DNA of 64,000 nt from Symbiodinium sp. CCMP2592 (taxonomy: Eukaryota; Sar; Dinophyceae; Suessiales; Symbiodiniaceae): assembly GCA_905221615.1 (NCBI GenBank), contig CAJNDT010004890.1, forward strand, positions 248,001 to 312,000. Direction: 5' to 3'. A model generated the notes under the pieces. It worked only from the letters and a program-made list of their open reading frames with translations, did not search any database and was not told the origin of the DNA. Position numbers and translations under genes: made by a program. Positions 31,811 to 44,147 of the stretch are shown one piece after another (within the stretch, counting starts at the first letter, position 1; each line of letters opens with the position of its first letter).

Positions 31811-31890
31811 TAACCTGGTAATAAAAAGGGTGCCCTTTTTTGGTTCAAAGGGGGTTCTGAACCCCAAAAAAGGGAATAAGGAACCTGAAA
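31811..31890. repeat. Palindrome-rich short repeat
   Basis: CCTTTTTTGGTTCAAAGGGG followed by GTTCTGAACCCCAAAAAAGG forms an inverted pair. Loosely similar to family G. Confidence 0.45.
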
Positions 31891-31906
31891 CCCCAACCTA
31901 AGACAT

Positions 31907-32020
31907 TTACAGGTGGGTAGTTATAAGGTGGGTAGTTTCCCATAAGCCTCCCATACCACTCCTATAAGGTAAAGGGGGTCTTATGGGAGTACTATGGAAG
32001 AGGAACTACCTACCTGTAAG
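31907..32020. repeat. Family Q inverted-repeat element
   Basis: TTACAGGTGGGTAGTT at the left and AACTACCTACCTGTAA at the right, one mismatch. Confidence 0.75.
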
Positions 32021-32422
32021 GGGCTTCTACCCAACGGAACCCTCAAAGGAACAAAATGAACAATAAGCTTTAAAGGAGTGCGAGAAACCCCGGTACCCTG
32101 CCATACCTACCTGTACCCTCAACCACATACCCCAGCCCAGAACGCTCTAATTTAGGTGATGTTTTCTTAAAATTAGATCTCCCGGCTCCACTGCCCGCCA
32201 ATACCCTTGAACCCTAAACCCTACCCCAGACCCTGAACCCTTAGCCTCCTTCACATCATCGTCATCCTTGGCCAGGGCTCGCAGGGATTAAAGATTACTA
32301 TTTCCTGCTATTATTGGTATGATGACTGTTATGACACAGGTATATATGATTGATAGTCGCTTGCAAGTACCGAACTATGTAAATCGCACTCATGCCTAGT
32401 GTCGGAACCCTACACCCTAAAT
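32021..32422. other. Unique sequence with CCCTGAACCC fragments
   Basis: No gene seen. Confidence 0.4.
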
Positions 32423-32542
32423 CCCAGACCCCGGGGAGGATCTAGAAAGTAGATCCCCGAATTGTGGCCCTTTACTGCTAAGGGTACTGTATAGGAACTC
32501 CCATTAGGGGATCTAGTTTTGGGATCCTCCCGGGGGTCTGGG
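32423..32542. repeat. Family D inverted-repeat element
   Basis: CCCAGACCCCGGGGAGGATC at the left and GATCCTCCCGGGGGTCTGGG at the right. 120 bp. Confidence 0.9.
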
Positions 32543-32749
32543 AATGCGCCTGCCATCGTAGACATGTCAACACGCAGAGTCGCCACAAAAAGACAACTGC
32601 ATCTCCTATACCAAAGTTTTGCAAGGGCCGATCGAACGAAGTCACCCCAAAATCTAGAACAAAGCTGAACAGCTCTCGTTCAGCAATGTGTACAAAGTCT
32701 CACTGTGCTTGGTAGAATCCCATCACATAAGGGCATAGCACAAACCGAA

Positions 32750-32870
32750 TAATGTAGGAACCTTGTTAAGAAACCTTGTGTCTTTATTCGGTTTCCTTAT
32801 ATGGGTCCTACTAATTTCAGGGTTGTAGGCCCCGGGATTCTTAATCAGGTTCCTACATTACATAAAACAG
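32750..32870. repeat. Family R inverted-repeat element
   Basis: TAATGTAGGAACCTTGTTAA at the left and TTAATCAGGTTCCTACATTA at the right. An extra internal inverted pair AAACCGAATAA (32742) and TTATTCGGTTT (32784) overlaps the left end. Confidence 0.8.
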
Positions 32871-33321
32871 CAGCAAAGTGGTGGCACACAGGGCATACAG
32901 CGTGGCGAAACCGGGATAGCGAAATCACCCATAAAGAGAAAGCATGACTGTGTATTGAATGCAACAGTAGCGAACAAAAACGTAGAGCACTTTGCTGCTT
33001 CATCAGATGTATTATTTCTCAATAATGCCACACCGGCACAGCATGGTTCTACTGCTCGGTTGCATCGACTGGCAAGAATGGAAGACACACAGCTCGCATA
33101 AACGATGTTCCGTGTTGCTCTACAGTTTACGACAGGTATCCCAGTGAGGACGACAATGGTAGGATCGGCATGCTGGGATCACTGCTCCGTCTTTGCGATG
33201 CAGTAGTGGACAAGTCAGCATCAAGAGCACTTGTCTCTCTACCTGATGTTCCAGCCGCAGAATTCAGTACTAATACCCAGACGACAGACAGATACAGGAC
33301 GGCGTAAACATATCTCACCAT
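32868..33321 (-). CDS. Candidate small secreted Cys-rich protein, possibly with a 38-nt intron
   Basis: The minus-strand ATG at 33319-33321 starts a 64-codon frame whose first 20 residues, MVRYVYAVLYLSVVWVLVLN, look like a signal peptide ending near NSAAG. The frame meets TAA at 33127-33129. Removing 33093-33130 (begins GTAAAC, ends GCGAG) joins it in frame to a second open stretch with 11 Cys in about 75 residues (including EPCCAG and PLCCCF). The final stop TAA lies inside the end of the family R element, so the native 3' end may be lost. No family recognised. The alternative is two unrelated short open stretches. Confidence 0.25.
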
Positions 33322-33376
33322 GCCAGCATCTGTGTAGTCTTGCAGCACCATTGTTGCGGGTGAACACTTCGGTTGG

Positions 33377-33500
33377 GTGACTATAGTCATAATCATCGTA
33401 ACACTATATAAAAAGAACAATAATGATACTATTACTAATCATAACAATAAGAATAGTAATAAGCATAATCATAATAATAATACCAGCAATAATCATAAGA
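33377..33500. repeat. AAT/ATA-rich cryptic simple repeat
   Basis: AATCATAACAATAAGAATAG and similar for about 120 bp. Confidence 0.6.
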
Positions 33501-33617
33501 CGAACGACATTTCCTACAAGCTGGGACGGCGTGCGTGGGAGAGGGCCAGCGTGATCGCTCGCTCGATGCGGTCGCCGAGCTCCGGCTGCACCTCGCGAGG
33601 CAAGCTCTCCATCAGTC

Positions 33618-33735
33618 AGAGATAGTGTGTGTGTGTGTGATTGCATGTATGTAGATATGTATATAGAAATGTATGTGTATATATATATATATATATATAT
33701 GCTCACCCCCCCCCCGGTGACAGACCACGGGTCTA
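33618..33735. repeat. GT and TA microsatellites ending in a C-run module (left arm of a long inverted pair)
   Basis: (GT)n, then (TA)n at 33678-33700, then GCTCACCCCCCCCCC and GGTGACAGACCA. This module occurs in reverse complement at about 35898-35960. Confidence 0.75.
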
Positions 33736-33839
33736 AAAAACACCGTGCACAACGATATTCTGTGAAGCAAAACCGTTACATGAGGTATATAGTATAGCAC
33801 CAGACGTGCGGCACATGAGTTACGTAATAGTCTTGTGGT

Positions 33840-35350
33840 ACTATCGGTATTAGGGTGAGTATTGTTATTAATATTAGTACTATTGCTTGCTGTAAGTATA
33901 CGTATCAATATTGCCAACTATAAATTAGTGTTAGTGCTCATGTTCGTGTTAGAGTTAGCGCTAGTGCCAGTGTCAATGTCAGTAATACAGCACCACTGCT
34001 ACGAGTAGTATCAGTATCAGTCTTAATGCTGGGTCTAACAGCAGCTTATATTCGCAGAAGTGCTAGTATTAGTATCAATATTAGAACTAGTTAGTTTTGA
34101 TATGTTAGTATATTGATAGTCTCGTATATTAACAGACTAGTATATCAATACATCAATGTATTCGGACAGCAAAATATTTGCATACTTGTATACTAGTATA
34201 CTTTACATGTTAGTACAACTGGTGCATGACTACACTACTATACTGCTGTATTAGCTTACTAGTATATTGACATACCAGTATATTCGTACGTTAGCATATT
34301 AGTGTACGAATATGTGTACTATATTACTGTTTTATCTAATCATGTATAAGTATATCTGTATGTTGGCATATTAGTATACGAACTTGTCATCTCGGTATTC
34401 TTGCATAGTGCAGTAGCCGTATATGATTATAGTCATATATTCGTATAGTATATTCATACAACAACGAGAAGTATATTGATACATTGGTATATGGGTATAT
34501 GCCTATGCCAAAGCATTAATACATGAATGCACTGATGTATATATCTGTATCTTAAGCTAGTGGTACGTATTTTATGTACATGAGTATATGCAGGTGTCTA
34601 TTAGTAATGGTATTAGTTTTCATATCAATATGAATATACTATTGGTATTCGTAGGAGTATTAATGTCAATACAAGTAGAAGTAGGATTATTTATACTCGT
34701 AATAGCCATAATATGAGTGTTCATGCTGGTAATACTAGTGGCATTCTTGAATATGCAGCAGATTATCAAAGTCCGTATTAGTGTTGGTGATAGCACTAAT
34801 GTTAACGCACAAGGGTTTACGTATTCGTATTCGTAGGAGTATAAATAGCTATGTAAATATTGATGTTAGTATAGATTTTGTGTTAAGTATTAGCAGTAGT
34901 GTTAGCGTTAGTACTATCATATTATTGATGATATACATTCGAAAGAATGTTTGTATTTTTATTACTCTTGACCACGTGAAATTCTAACAGTTGAATTCAT
35001 GAGTGAGTTAAAGGATTTGTATTTTAATATGGTGGTATGCATGTTTATGTACATTAGTACATACAGGTGTGTGTTAGTATTGGTATTATTATACATTATT
35101 ATCAATATGAATATGGTTATTGATATGCGTAGGAGTACTAATAGCAATACTAATCAATCTTAGTATTTGTGTTATGCATATTCGTACTAAGCTTTATAGA
35201 AGTGTAATATTAGTAGTAATGCTGGTATTAGCTTGAGCATTCAACAAATGATCAATGTCAGTATGTTCAATGGCAATACTATATGTAGGAGTTTCAATAC
35301 ATATATGTATATATAGATATACAGATAGATAGAGAGATATTCGTGTAAAT
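33840..35350. repeat. Cryptic TATTAGTAT-type region
   Basis: About 1.5 kb dominated by TAGTATTAG, TATCAATA and GTATATTA words without a fixed period. AT-rich and non-coding. Lies between the two C-run modules. Confidence 0.7.
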
Positions 35351-35534
35351 ATGGGCATGAGTATTGACAGCCCTTGCCTTTGCAAGTAATCTGGTCCGAT
35401 GCGGAGACTAGCACGACAAGGCGCGCGGGTGTCCTACCAAGAAAGGAATTACAGAGCACACGTGTATGGATGACGGTTGTGCTGATACACTACATAGTAA
35501 GCACTACACAGTAATCTTACTTGAGTCATATATA

Positions 35535-35835
35535 GAACAGATTCCAGCATTTCCAAAATTTCCAAAATTTCCAAAATTCTCTCCCCTAACTTTCCGCATT
35601 TCCAAAATTTCCAAAATTTCCAAAATTTCCAAAATTTCCAAAATTTCCCGACCTAGTCGACAGGATTTTTCCAAAACATAAGGGCGGACTTTTTGGAAAT
35701 TTTGGAAATTTTGAAAATTTTGGAAATTTTGGAAATTTCGGAAATTTTGGAAATTTTTGGAAATTTTGGAAATTTTGGAAATCCGGAAAGTTAGGGGAGA
35801 GAATTTTGGAAATTTTGGAAATTTTGGAATTGAGG
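35535..35835. repeat. 300-bp hairpin of CCAAAATTT repeats
   Basis: Left arm 35551-35650 is (TTTCCAAAA)n with a unique island TCTCTCCCCTAACTTTCCGC. The right arm 35690-35835 is (TTTTGGAAA)n with the complement of that island. A central 40-bp loop contains CGACCTAGTCGACAGG. The shared unique island shows a true inverted duplication. Confidence 0.9.
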
Positions 35836-35846
35836 CTTTGAAAGCT

Positions 35847-35999
35847 GAGTGCCCCCTCCCCCCGATCACAGACCATGCGCTACGACTGAGTCGAAAGGGC
35901 ATGGTCTGTCATGGGGGGGGGGGGTGACCATATATATATATATATATATATATCTGTATTCGCATATATATATATATATACACATCATATATACATCAC

Positions 36000-36031
<32 letters not shown>

Positions 36032-36032
36032 C

Positions 36033-36076
<44 letters not shown>

Positions 36077-36080
36077 CAGC
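35847..36080. repeat. C-run/G-run hairpin and long TA microsatellites (right arm of the long inverted pair)
   Basis: CCCCTCCCCCCGATCACAGA pairs with a downstream TCTGTCATGGGGGGGG around a short loop. Then GGGTGACCA and (TA)n runs at 35929-35953, 35964-35980, 35999-36025 and 36042-36074. Confidence 0.8.
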
Positions 36081-36214
36081 ATATGTATATATACACATAT
36101 GTATCGGTGTGTCTGTGCGCGTGCACGTCGGTGTTCATGGTTCGGGGCATAGTTCGAGGGTGAAAGGTCCAACCGTCCGATCAGTTTCGAAGTTCAGGTT
36201 CAGGAACTTCGGTA

Positions 36215-36288
36215 CCCAGGCCCCCGGGAGGATCCAAAAAGTAGATCCCTTAATGGGAGTTCATTTAAAGTAGTACCTTTAGTAGTAT
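36215..36288. repeat. Family D left half, cut by E copy 2
   Basis: CCCAGGCCCCCGGGAGGATC then AAAAAGTAGATCCC. The copy stops where E begins at 36289, and no right half is found beyond E. Confidence 0.75.
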
Positions 36289-36660
36289 GTGGCATGGACC
36301 TTTAGGGTCTATTTGGCAATCCTGCTGGGCTTTGTACTTAAACTGCAACAACACCACGGCGACAAGGACGACGACGACTCGGTTTAGCACGACGACTGGG
36401 TTCAGCACGGCGACGACAAGGTCTGGCACGACGGTTACATCGGGAGGCCGAAGCGTGTACAGTGTAAAGGTCTCGACAGGAGTTTACGGGTCTAGGGTCT
36501 TAGCTCCTAACTATGGTTTACCGGGGTCATTATACTATGGAAGATCTAAGGTTTGGAGTTTATGAGGATTTAGATGGTTTTACGCTCTCACAACTCGGGC
36601 ATGCCAGGCGACGTTCTCCGTGCTGGTTTTAGGGTCTATCACAATGTCCTCCCGTCCCTC

Positions 36661-37285
36661 TCGCGCCGGGAACCATCAAGAATCTGTCTTGTGTATCACT
36701 CGTCCTGTTTCTTTCTCTCACCGTTCCTCTTCCTGCCTATCCACTCTGCCGTTTGTCAAGAAGACACAGAAATTGAAGTCATGACAGAGGAATACGCATG
36801 AAGATGGACGAAGTGAACTCTTCATTCTCTCGTCTCTCCCTTCTCTCCTTCCTTTGATTGATCCTTTTTCTGTTTCTTTTCTTGTCGCCTTCTGCTTTCA
36901 ATGACAGGGGTAACACGAGGGAGGTCTCGCTTCCTCCTCTCTCTCTCTCTCTCTCTCTTTTTCTCGCTCTGTCTTCCTCTCTGCCGTGTCTCGCTCTCTC
37001 ATCTCTTCTGTCCCCTCTTTCCTTGCTCCGTTGCTGGAAGGAATCGAAAACAGAAGCGAAGACATAAGATGGAGGAAGATGGTTGGGAGAAGGAAGGTGG
37101 ATTCCTCCCTCACTCGGCTCTTTGATTTTTTGTCCCTTGCCTTCTTTTCTCTGCTCCTATCCTTCTTCACAATTAGAAGGAGAAGCGACAAGAACGGAGA
37201 GCTCAGGGAGAGCAAGTGATACTGTTCCTCATAATCTCCTCCTTCCTCGTGTTCATTGCGTTGTCCATCTCCCCCTCGCTCTCTC

Positions 37286-37316
<31 letters not shown>

Positions 37317-37333
37317 CTCTCTGTCTCTCTCTC

Positions 37334-37367
<34 letters not shown>

Positions 37368-38969
37368 CCTCCATCCTTTCCTCTCTACTTCTGCACATTT
37401 ACTTTTCCACTTCTCTCGCCTGCTACATTATGCTTGCTTTGATACTTATCTTTAACTTTCTCTCACTCTCTTTGTCCCATCGCTTGCCCTGTTCCTTCTC
37501 CTCCTCCCTTCCCTGCCTCCCGTCCTTCTCCCCTTATCACCCAGAAGGAAGAAGGAAGACTCACAAGGAGAAATACAAGGGAGTAAGAAAACAGACAAAA
37601 CAAACGGAGAGAGAATCCGAGAAAGGAGCCATAAGGGACGAAATACAGAAACAAAGAGAGAAACTAAGGGGGAAAGATAATCAAAAAGAGAGACAGAAAG
37701 AGGAGGCGATGCATAAAGCAGCCGACAGTGCCCTGACCTCCACGTCTATTCATTCTTTGTTCTTGTCCTATCACACTGTCTCATTGGTGATAAACCAGGA
37801 AGAGCTTGTGGAGGGAGACGAGGAAGAAGTGTTCTCCCCTTCACTCACCTTGTGCCCTTCCTCTCCCACCGCTCGCCCGCTCTCCTTTCTTTGATTTTCT
37901 TGTCTGGCGGAAAAGTGGGAACCAGGAAGGAAAGTGGAGAAGGGAAAAGACGAGATTGAGAAATGACAGAAAGAAGAGAGATACAGAGAGAGCGAGGGAG
38001 AGCTTCAAGCCCAGCAGAGGAAGAAGAAAGAGGAAGATAAGGGAAGGGGCAAGGGGTGGGCAGAAGAAGCGTAAGCCAAAGCTACGTATTGAAAGGGCGG
38101 AAGCCCCTTTCTCCTCTTCTTCCTCTTTGCTCTCTTATTTTTCTCTTAGCGCAGGGCATGCATGGAGCTAGGAAAGGGAAGGGGTCAAAGCGGATGAGAG
38201 AAAGTAACGGAGAGAGCGGTTCTTCGTCCCTTTCACCTCCTCCTCTCATTCTTCTGATGCTTACTCATGTCAGAAGGGTTTGGAAAGGAGTGAAGGCTAG
38301 GGCATGGACTGAAGCGAGGCAATAGGTGAAAGTGGATAAGAGAAAGTCATAGACAGAGAGTGCGTCGGCCGCTCGACAGAAAGAAGAGAGTTGCGGAGAG
38401 GGCGAGAGAGAGCTTCAAGCCCAGCAGAGGAAGAAGAGAGAGGAAGATACGAGAAGTGTAGAGGAAGTGGCCAAAAGAAATGCTACGTAATGAAAGAGGG
38501 GAAACCAGTTTCTCCTCTGCTCTTCCTCTTTTCTCTCTTATTCTTCTCTTCGCGCAGGGCATGCATGGAGCCAGGAAAGGGAAGGGGTCAAAGCAGATGA
38601 CAGAAAGTAATGGAGAGAGCTGTTCTTCGTCCCTCTGACCTCCTCCTCTCATTTTACTTATATTAGAAGGGTCTGGAAAGGAGTGAAAGGTAGGGCATGG
38701 ACTGAAGCGAGGGAATAGGTGAAAGTGGATAAGAAACAATGTTAGACAGCTTGCCGAAGGCGGCCAGCTCGCAGCTTGCCTGCGGCCTGGCCTGCTGAGC
38801 CTGGTGGGCTTTTGAAGGTGGGCAGGGGCCTGCTGAGATCCGCGGCCAGCACGCCAGGCTTGCTTTGAGGCAGGGCCAGCTGGGGAGCCTGGCCGGACTG
38901 AGTGGGTTGGGTGAGTGAGTGGGGAGTGGGTGGAGAGGAACAGGGAGAAGAGGGTGGGTGGAGAGAGGA
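36661..38969 (+). repeat. Tandem duplicate part 1 inside E copy 2
   Basis: Matches copy 1 3297-5075 and 6142-6746. The intervening 1066 bp are missing. Contains CT arrays at 36933-36958 and 37278-37367. Confidence 0.85.
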
Positions 38970-39581
38970 TCGCGCCGGGAACCATCAAGAATCTGTCTTG
39001 TGTATCACTCGTCCTGTTTCTTTCTCTCACCGTTCCTCTTCCTGCCTATCCACTCTGCCGTTTGTCAAGAAGACACAGAAATTGAAGTCATGACAGAGGA
39101 ATACGCATGAAGATGGACGAAGTGAACTCTTCATTCTCTCGTCTCTCCCTTCTCTCCTTCCTTTGATTGATCCTTTTTCTGTTTCTTTTCTTGTCGCCTT
39201 CTGCTTTCAATGACAGGGGTAACACGAGGGAGGTCTCGCTTCCGCCTCTCTCTCTCTCTCTTTTTCTCGCTCTGTCTTCCTCTCTGCCGTGTCTCGCTCT
39301 CTCATCTCTTCTGTCCCCTCTTTCCTTGCTCCCTTGCTGGAAGGAATCGAAAACAGAAGCGAAGACATAAGATGGAGGAAGATGGTTGGGAGAAGGAAGG
39401 TGGATTCCTCCCTCACTCGGCTCTTTGATTTTTTGGCCCTTGCCTTCTTTTCTCTGCTCCTATCCTTCTTCACAATTAGAAGGAGAAGCGACAAGAACGG
39501 AGAGCTCAGGGAGAGCAAGTGACACTGTTCCTCATAATCTCCTCCTTCCTCGTGTTCATTGCGTTGTCCATCTCCCCCTCG

Positions 39582-39669
<88 letters not shown>

Positions 39670-42510
39670 CTCTCTCTCTCTCTCCCTCCATCCTTTCCTC
39701 TCTACTTCTGCACATTTAATTTTCCACTTCTCTCGCCTGCTACATTATGCTTGCTTTGATACTTATCTTTAACTTTCTCTCACTCTCTTTGTCCCATCGC
39801 TTGCCCTGTTCCTTCTCCTCCTCCCTTCCCTGCCGCCCGTCCTTCTCCCCTTATCACTCAGAAGGAAGAAGGAAGACTCACAAGGAGAAAGACAAGGGAG
39901 TAAGAAAACAGACAAAACAAACGGAGAGAGAATCCGAGAAAGGAGCCATAAGGGACGAAATACAGAAACAAAGAGAGAAACTAAGGGGGAAAGATAATCA
40001 AAAAGAGAGACAGAAAGAGGAGGCGATGCATAAAGCAGCCGACAGTGCCTTGACCTCCACGTCTATTCATTCTTTGTTCTTGTCCTATCACACTGTCTCA
40101 TTGGTGATAAACCAGGAAGAGCTTGTGGAGGGAGACGAGGAAGAAGTGTTCTCCTCTTCACTCACCTTGTGCCCTTCCTCTCCCACCGCTCGCCCGCTCT
40201 CCTTTCTTTGATTTTCTTGTCTGGCGGAAAAGTGGGAACCAGGAAGGAAAGTGGAGAAGGGAAAAGACGAGATTGAGAAATGACAGAAAGAAGAGAGATA
40301 CAGAGAGAGCGAGGGAGAGCTTCAAGCCCAGCAGAGGAAGAAGAGAGAGGAAGATAAGGGAAGGGGCAAGGGGTGGCCAGAAGAAGCGTAAGCCAAAGCT
40401 ACGTATTGAAAGGGCGGAAGCCCCTTTCTCCTCTTCTTCCTCTTTGCTCTCTTATTTTTCTCTTAGCGCAGGGCATGCATGGAGCTAGGAAAGGGAAGGG
40501 GTCAAAGCGGATGAGAGAAAGTAACGGAGAGAGCTGTTCTTCGTCCCTTTCACCTCCTCCTCTCATTCTTCTGATGCTTACTCATGTCAGAAGGGTTTGG
40601 AAAGGAGTGAAGGCTAGGGCATGGACTGAAGCGAGGCAATAGGTGAAAGTGGATAAGAGAAAGTCATAGACAGAGAGTGCGGGAAGTCGAGTGCGAAAGA
40701 AAGAGAAACGAGGAAGACTAGGAAGAAGGACACAGAAGAGGAAGCCAGAGAGTACCAGTGTTGCCGTATCTCAAAGGATTCCGGGCCTCGCGAGGGCTTT
40801 GAGGAGGCTTGTAGGCGCCTTCAGACACTTCCACAACTTTCTGGAAGCCACCAACTTCCTCCCTAAGGGGGCCTCCCGAGGACATGAACACCAAACCGAG
40901 TATAAAGAAAGCAGGGGGATGTAGAGAAGCAGAGTGTGGTAAGAAGGAGCAAGGAGAATCAGTTCGCGTCTCCTCCTCTTTTCCTTTTTGAATGACCAGA
41001 GGAAAGAAAAGGATAAGGAGGAAAGGCTCTGCGAAGACATAAGGAAAGAAGAGCAGACAACAGAAAGGAAGCGGTAAGATGCGGGAAGACGGTTCGGAGA
41101 AGAAAGGAGAATTCCTCCTTCGCTCGCCTCTCTTACTTCCTTGCCCTTTGCCTTCTTCCTCTTCTCTTACCCTATTCATCTTCATAAGGAAGGAGAAATG
41201 AAAGAAACGGAGAGTTCAGGGCATGCAAAGGGCACTCTTCTCATCACCTCATCCATCCTCCTTTTCATTGTTCTCTCCAGTTCCCTCTTTCTCCCTCCCT
41301 CCCTTCCCGTCTACTTCTGCACATTCCCTTTTCCGCTTCTCTCCGCCTATTATGTTCGCTTGGAAAGAATCGCTTGCCCCCTATTCCTTCTCCTCCTGCC
41401 TTTCCTGCCTCCCGTCGAAGAAGGACAATTCACAAGGAAGAAGACAAGGGAGTAAGAGAAAGACAACAGAAGCGGAGAGACAATCCGAGAAGGGCAGAAG
41501 AAGAACGAGAGCCATAAGGAAACAAACACAGAAACAAAGAGAGAAAGTAAGAAAGAAAGACCAGCAAAAACAGAGGCAGAGAGTGAGAGAGAGGAGGGGA
41601 GGGGAAGCGATGCAGAAAGCAGTCGAAAGTGCCTTGCTTGTCCTATCTCACCGTCCCATTGGTAAAAAACCAGGAAGAGGTTGTGGAGGAAGACAAGGAA
41701 GAAGTGTTCTCGTCTTCACTCACCTTGTGCCCTTCTTCTCCCACCGCTCGGCCGCTCGACAGAAAGAAGAGAGTTGCGGAGAGGGCGAGAGAGAGCTTCA
41801 AGCCCAGCAGAGGAAGAAGAGAGAGGAAGATACGAGAAGTGTGGAGGAAGTGGCCAAAAGAAATGCTACGTAATGAAAGAGGGGAAACCAGTTTCTCCGC
41901 TGCTCTTCCTCTTTTCTCTCTTATTCTTCTCTTCTCGCAGGGCATGCATGGAGCCAGGAAAGGGAAGGGGTCAAAGCAGATGAGAAAGTAATGGAGAGAG
42001 CTGTTCTTCGTCCCTCTGACCTCCTCCTCTCATTTTACTCATATCAGAAGGGTCTGGAAAGGAGTGAAAAGTAGGGCATGGACTGAAGCGGGGGAATAGG
42101 TGAAAGTGGATAAGAAACAATGTTAGACAGCTTGCCGAAGGCGGCCAGCTCGCAGCTTGCCTGCGGCCTGGCCTGCTGAGCCTGGTGGGCTCTCGAGGGG
42201 GGGCAGGGGCCTGCTGAGATCCACGGCCAGCACGCCCGGCTTGCTTTGAGGCAGGGCCAGCTGGGGAGCCTGGCCGGGCTGAGTGGGTTGGGTGAGTGAG
42301 TGGGGAGAGGGTGGAGAGGAACAGGGAGAAGAGGGTGGGTGGAGAGAGGAGGTAGAGGGAGCGAGGGGTGGGAAGAGGGAGGTAAAGGCAGGTAGAAAGG
42401 GGAGCAGAGTGAGATGGCAATCAAGAAGGGTTACGGGTGAAAGGGAGGGGAAGAGGAGGGAGTGGGGAGATGGGTGGAGAGGTAGAGGGAGTGGAGGGTG
42501 GGTGCGTTCT
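38970..42510 (+). repeat. Tandem duplicate part 2 inside E copy 2
   Basis: Matches copy 1 from 3297 without the 1066-bp deletion. CT array at 39580-39684. The 40-bp purine stretch of copy 1 near 6858-6895 is absent. Confidence 0.85.
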
Positions 42511-42936
42511 TTGGATTGTATAGTCTAAGGGTTTTCTACCAAGGGTTCCATATCAGGGATCTGTACAGAGGATCTATAGATTTCTATAAGGAGTATATAA
42601 AGACTGTGTATGAGGGCTCCATATAATCGATCTTTCAAAGATTTTTTATAAAGGATTCCATTTGTGGGAAACATAAGCGGTTCCTACAAATTCTTTATCT
42701 CGAGGATCTGTAAGGTTTACATATCTATGAAGCTTTTCTATATGGGCTCTATAGACCCCATAAGACAAATTAAAAAGTGATGAATGTGATAAGAAGATGA
42801 TGAGAAGATGAGTGGATGGGAGAAAAAATCATGGGAGGTGAGGAGACATGAGATGGGAAGGGAAGGAATGAGTTAGGAGTGGGGGAGGTAGGAGGCAAGT
42901 GAGAGGGACAGGGTGGATCATTTACAAACGCGTTTA

Positions 42937-43108
42937 GAGGGACGCTCCTTGCGATGTGTGATTTTTGGCTCTGAGTTCTTACAAAGCCTGAGAGGGGCAC
43001 ACCCCTTGCGATTTGTGATTTTTGAACTTACTTGTCATGAAAACCTTTTGGGGACACCCCTTAAGATCTGTGGTTTTGGGATCTGAGTTTTCACAAAACC
43101 TTAGGGGG
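42937..43108 (+). repeat. Satellite X, forward array, E copy 2
   Basis: Three units, as in copy 1 7384-7555. Confidence 0.75.
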
Positions 43109-43424
43109 ATATTTAAGAAGGAGAGAAGGGAGGGTGGGGGAGGGTGGAGATTCCAGGAGAGAGAAAGGGGAAGAGGAGAGGTAGAGGGAGTGGAGGTGGG
43201 GGAGAGTGAGGAAGGTGAGGGGAGGGGGTAGTGGGAGGGATAGGGAGAGGGAGGGAGGGGTATGGGAGGAGGACGAGGGATGAGGAGGAGGAAGATAGTG
43301 AAGATGATGAGGTGGATGATAAAGAGAGAGGTGGGGTGGAGTGAGGTGTGTGGTGGGATGGGACTGGGTGGGCACGGCTGCCTGCTTCCGCACGCCCAGC
43401 CTTCCCTGCCCGAGCCGCGACCGA

Positions 43425-44147
43425 GCAGAAAGCATGTAAATATCGCGCTATAACAAGGGCTAGGGATTTCACACATCTGCTGGCAAAATCTGGCGGAAGT
43501 GACCTGTTGTCCAGCAAAACACCTGTAAATACCGCATGAAAACAAGGGCTAGGGATTTCACACATCTGCTGGCAAAATCTGGCGGAAGTGACCTGTGGTC
43601 CAGCAAAACACCTGTAAATACCGCATGAAAACAAGGGCTAGGGATTTCACACATCTGCTGGCAAAATCTGGCGGAAGTGACCTGTGCTCGAACAAAACAC
43701 ATGTAAATACCGCGTGAAGACAAGGACTAGGGATTTCCCACATCTGTTGGCAAAATCTGGCGGAAGTGACCTGTGATCCAGCAAAACACCTGTAAATACC
43801 GCGCTAAAACAGGGGCTACGGATTTCACACATCTGCTGGCAAAATCTGGCGGAAGTGACCTGTGCCCGAACAAAACACATGTAAATACCGCGTGAAAACA
43901 AGGACTAGGGATTTCACACATCTGCTGGCAAAATCTGGCGGAAGTGACCCGTGCCCGAACAAAACACATGTAAATACCGCGTGAAAACAAGGACTAGGGA
44001 TTTCACACATCTGCTGGCAAAATCTGGCGGAAGTGACCTGTGATCCAGCAAAACACCTGTAAATACCGCGCTAAAACAGGGGCCAGGGATTTCACACATC
44101 TGCTGGCAAAATCTGGCGGAAGTGACCTGTGGTCCACCAAAACACCT
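43425..44147 (+). repeat. Satellite Y, forward array, E copy 2
   Basis: Eight regular 89-bp units. The chimeric short unit of copy 1 is absent here. The third unit is a near-exact repeat of the second, so unit number changes by local duplication. Confidence 0.9.

Noticed and set aside
35504-35902. 132-codon frame with KFPKFPKFS-type repeats
   Set aside because: Nine-base CCAAAATTT repeats keep frames open. No independent evidence for a protein.
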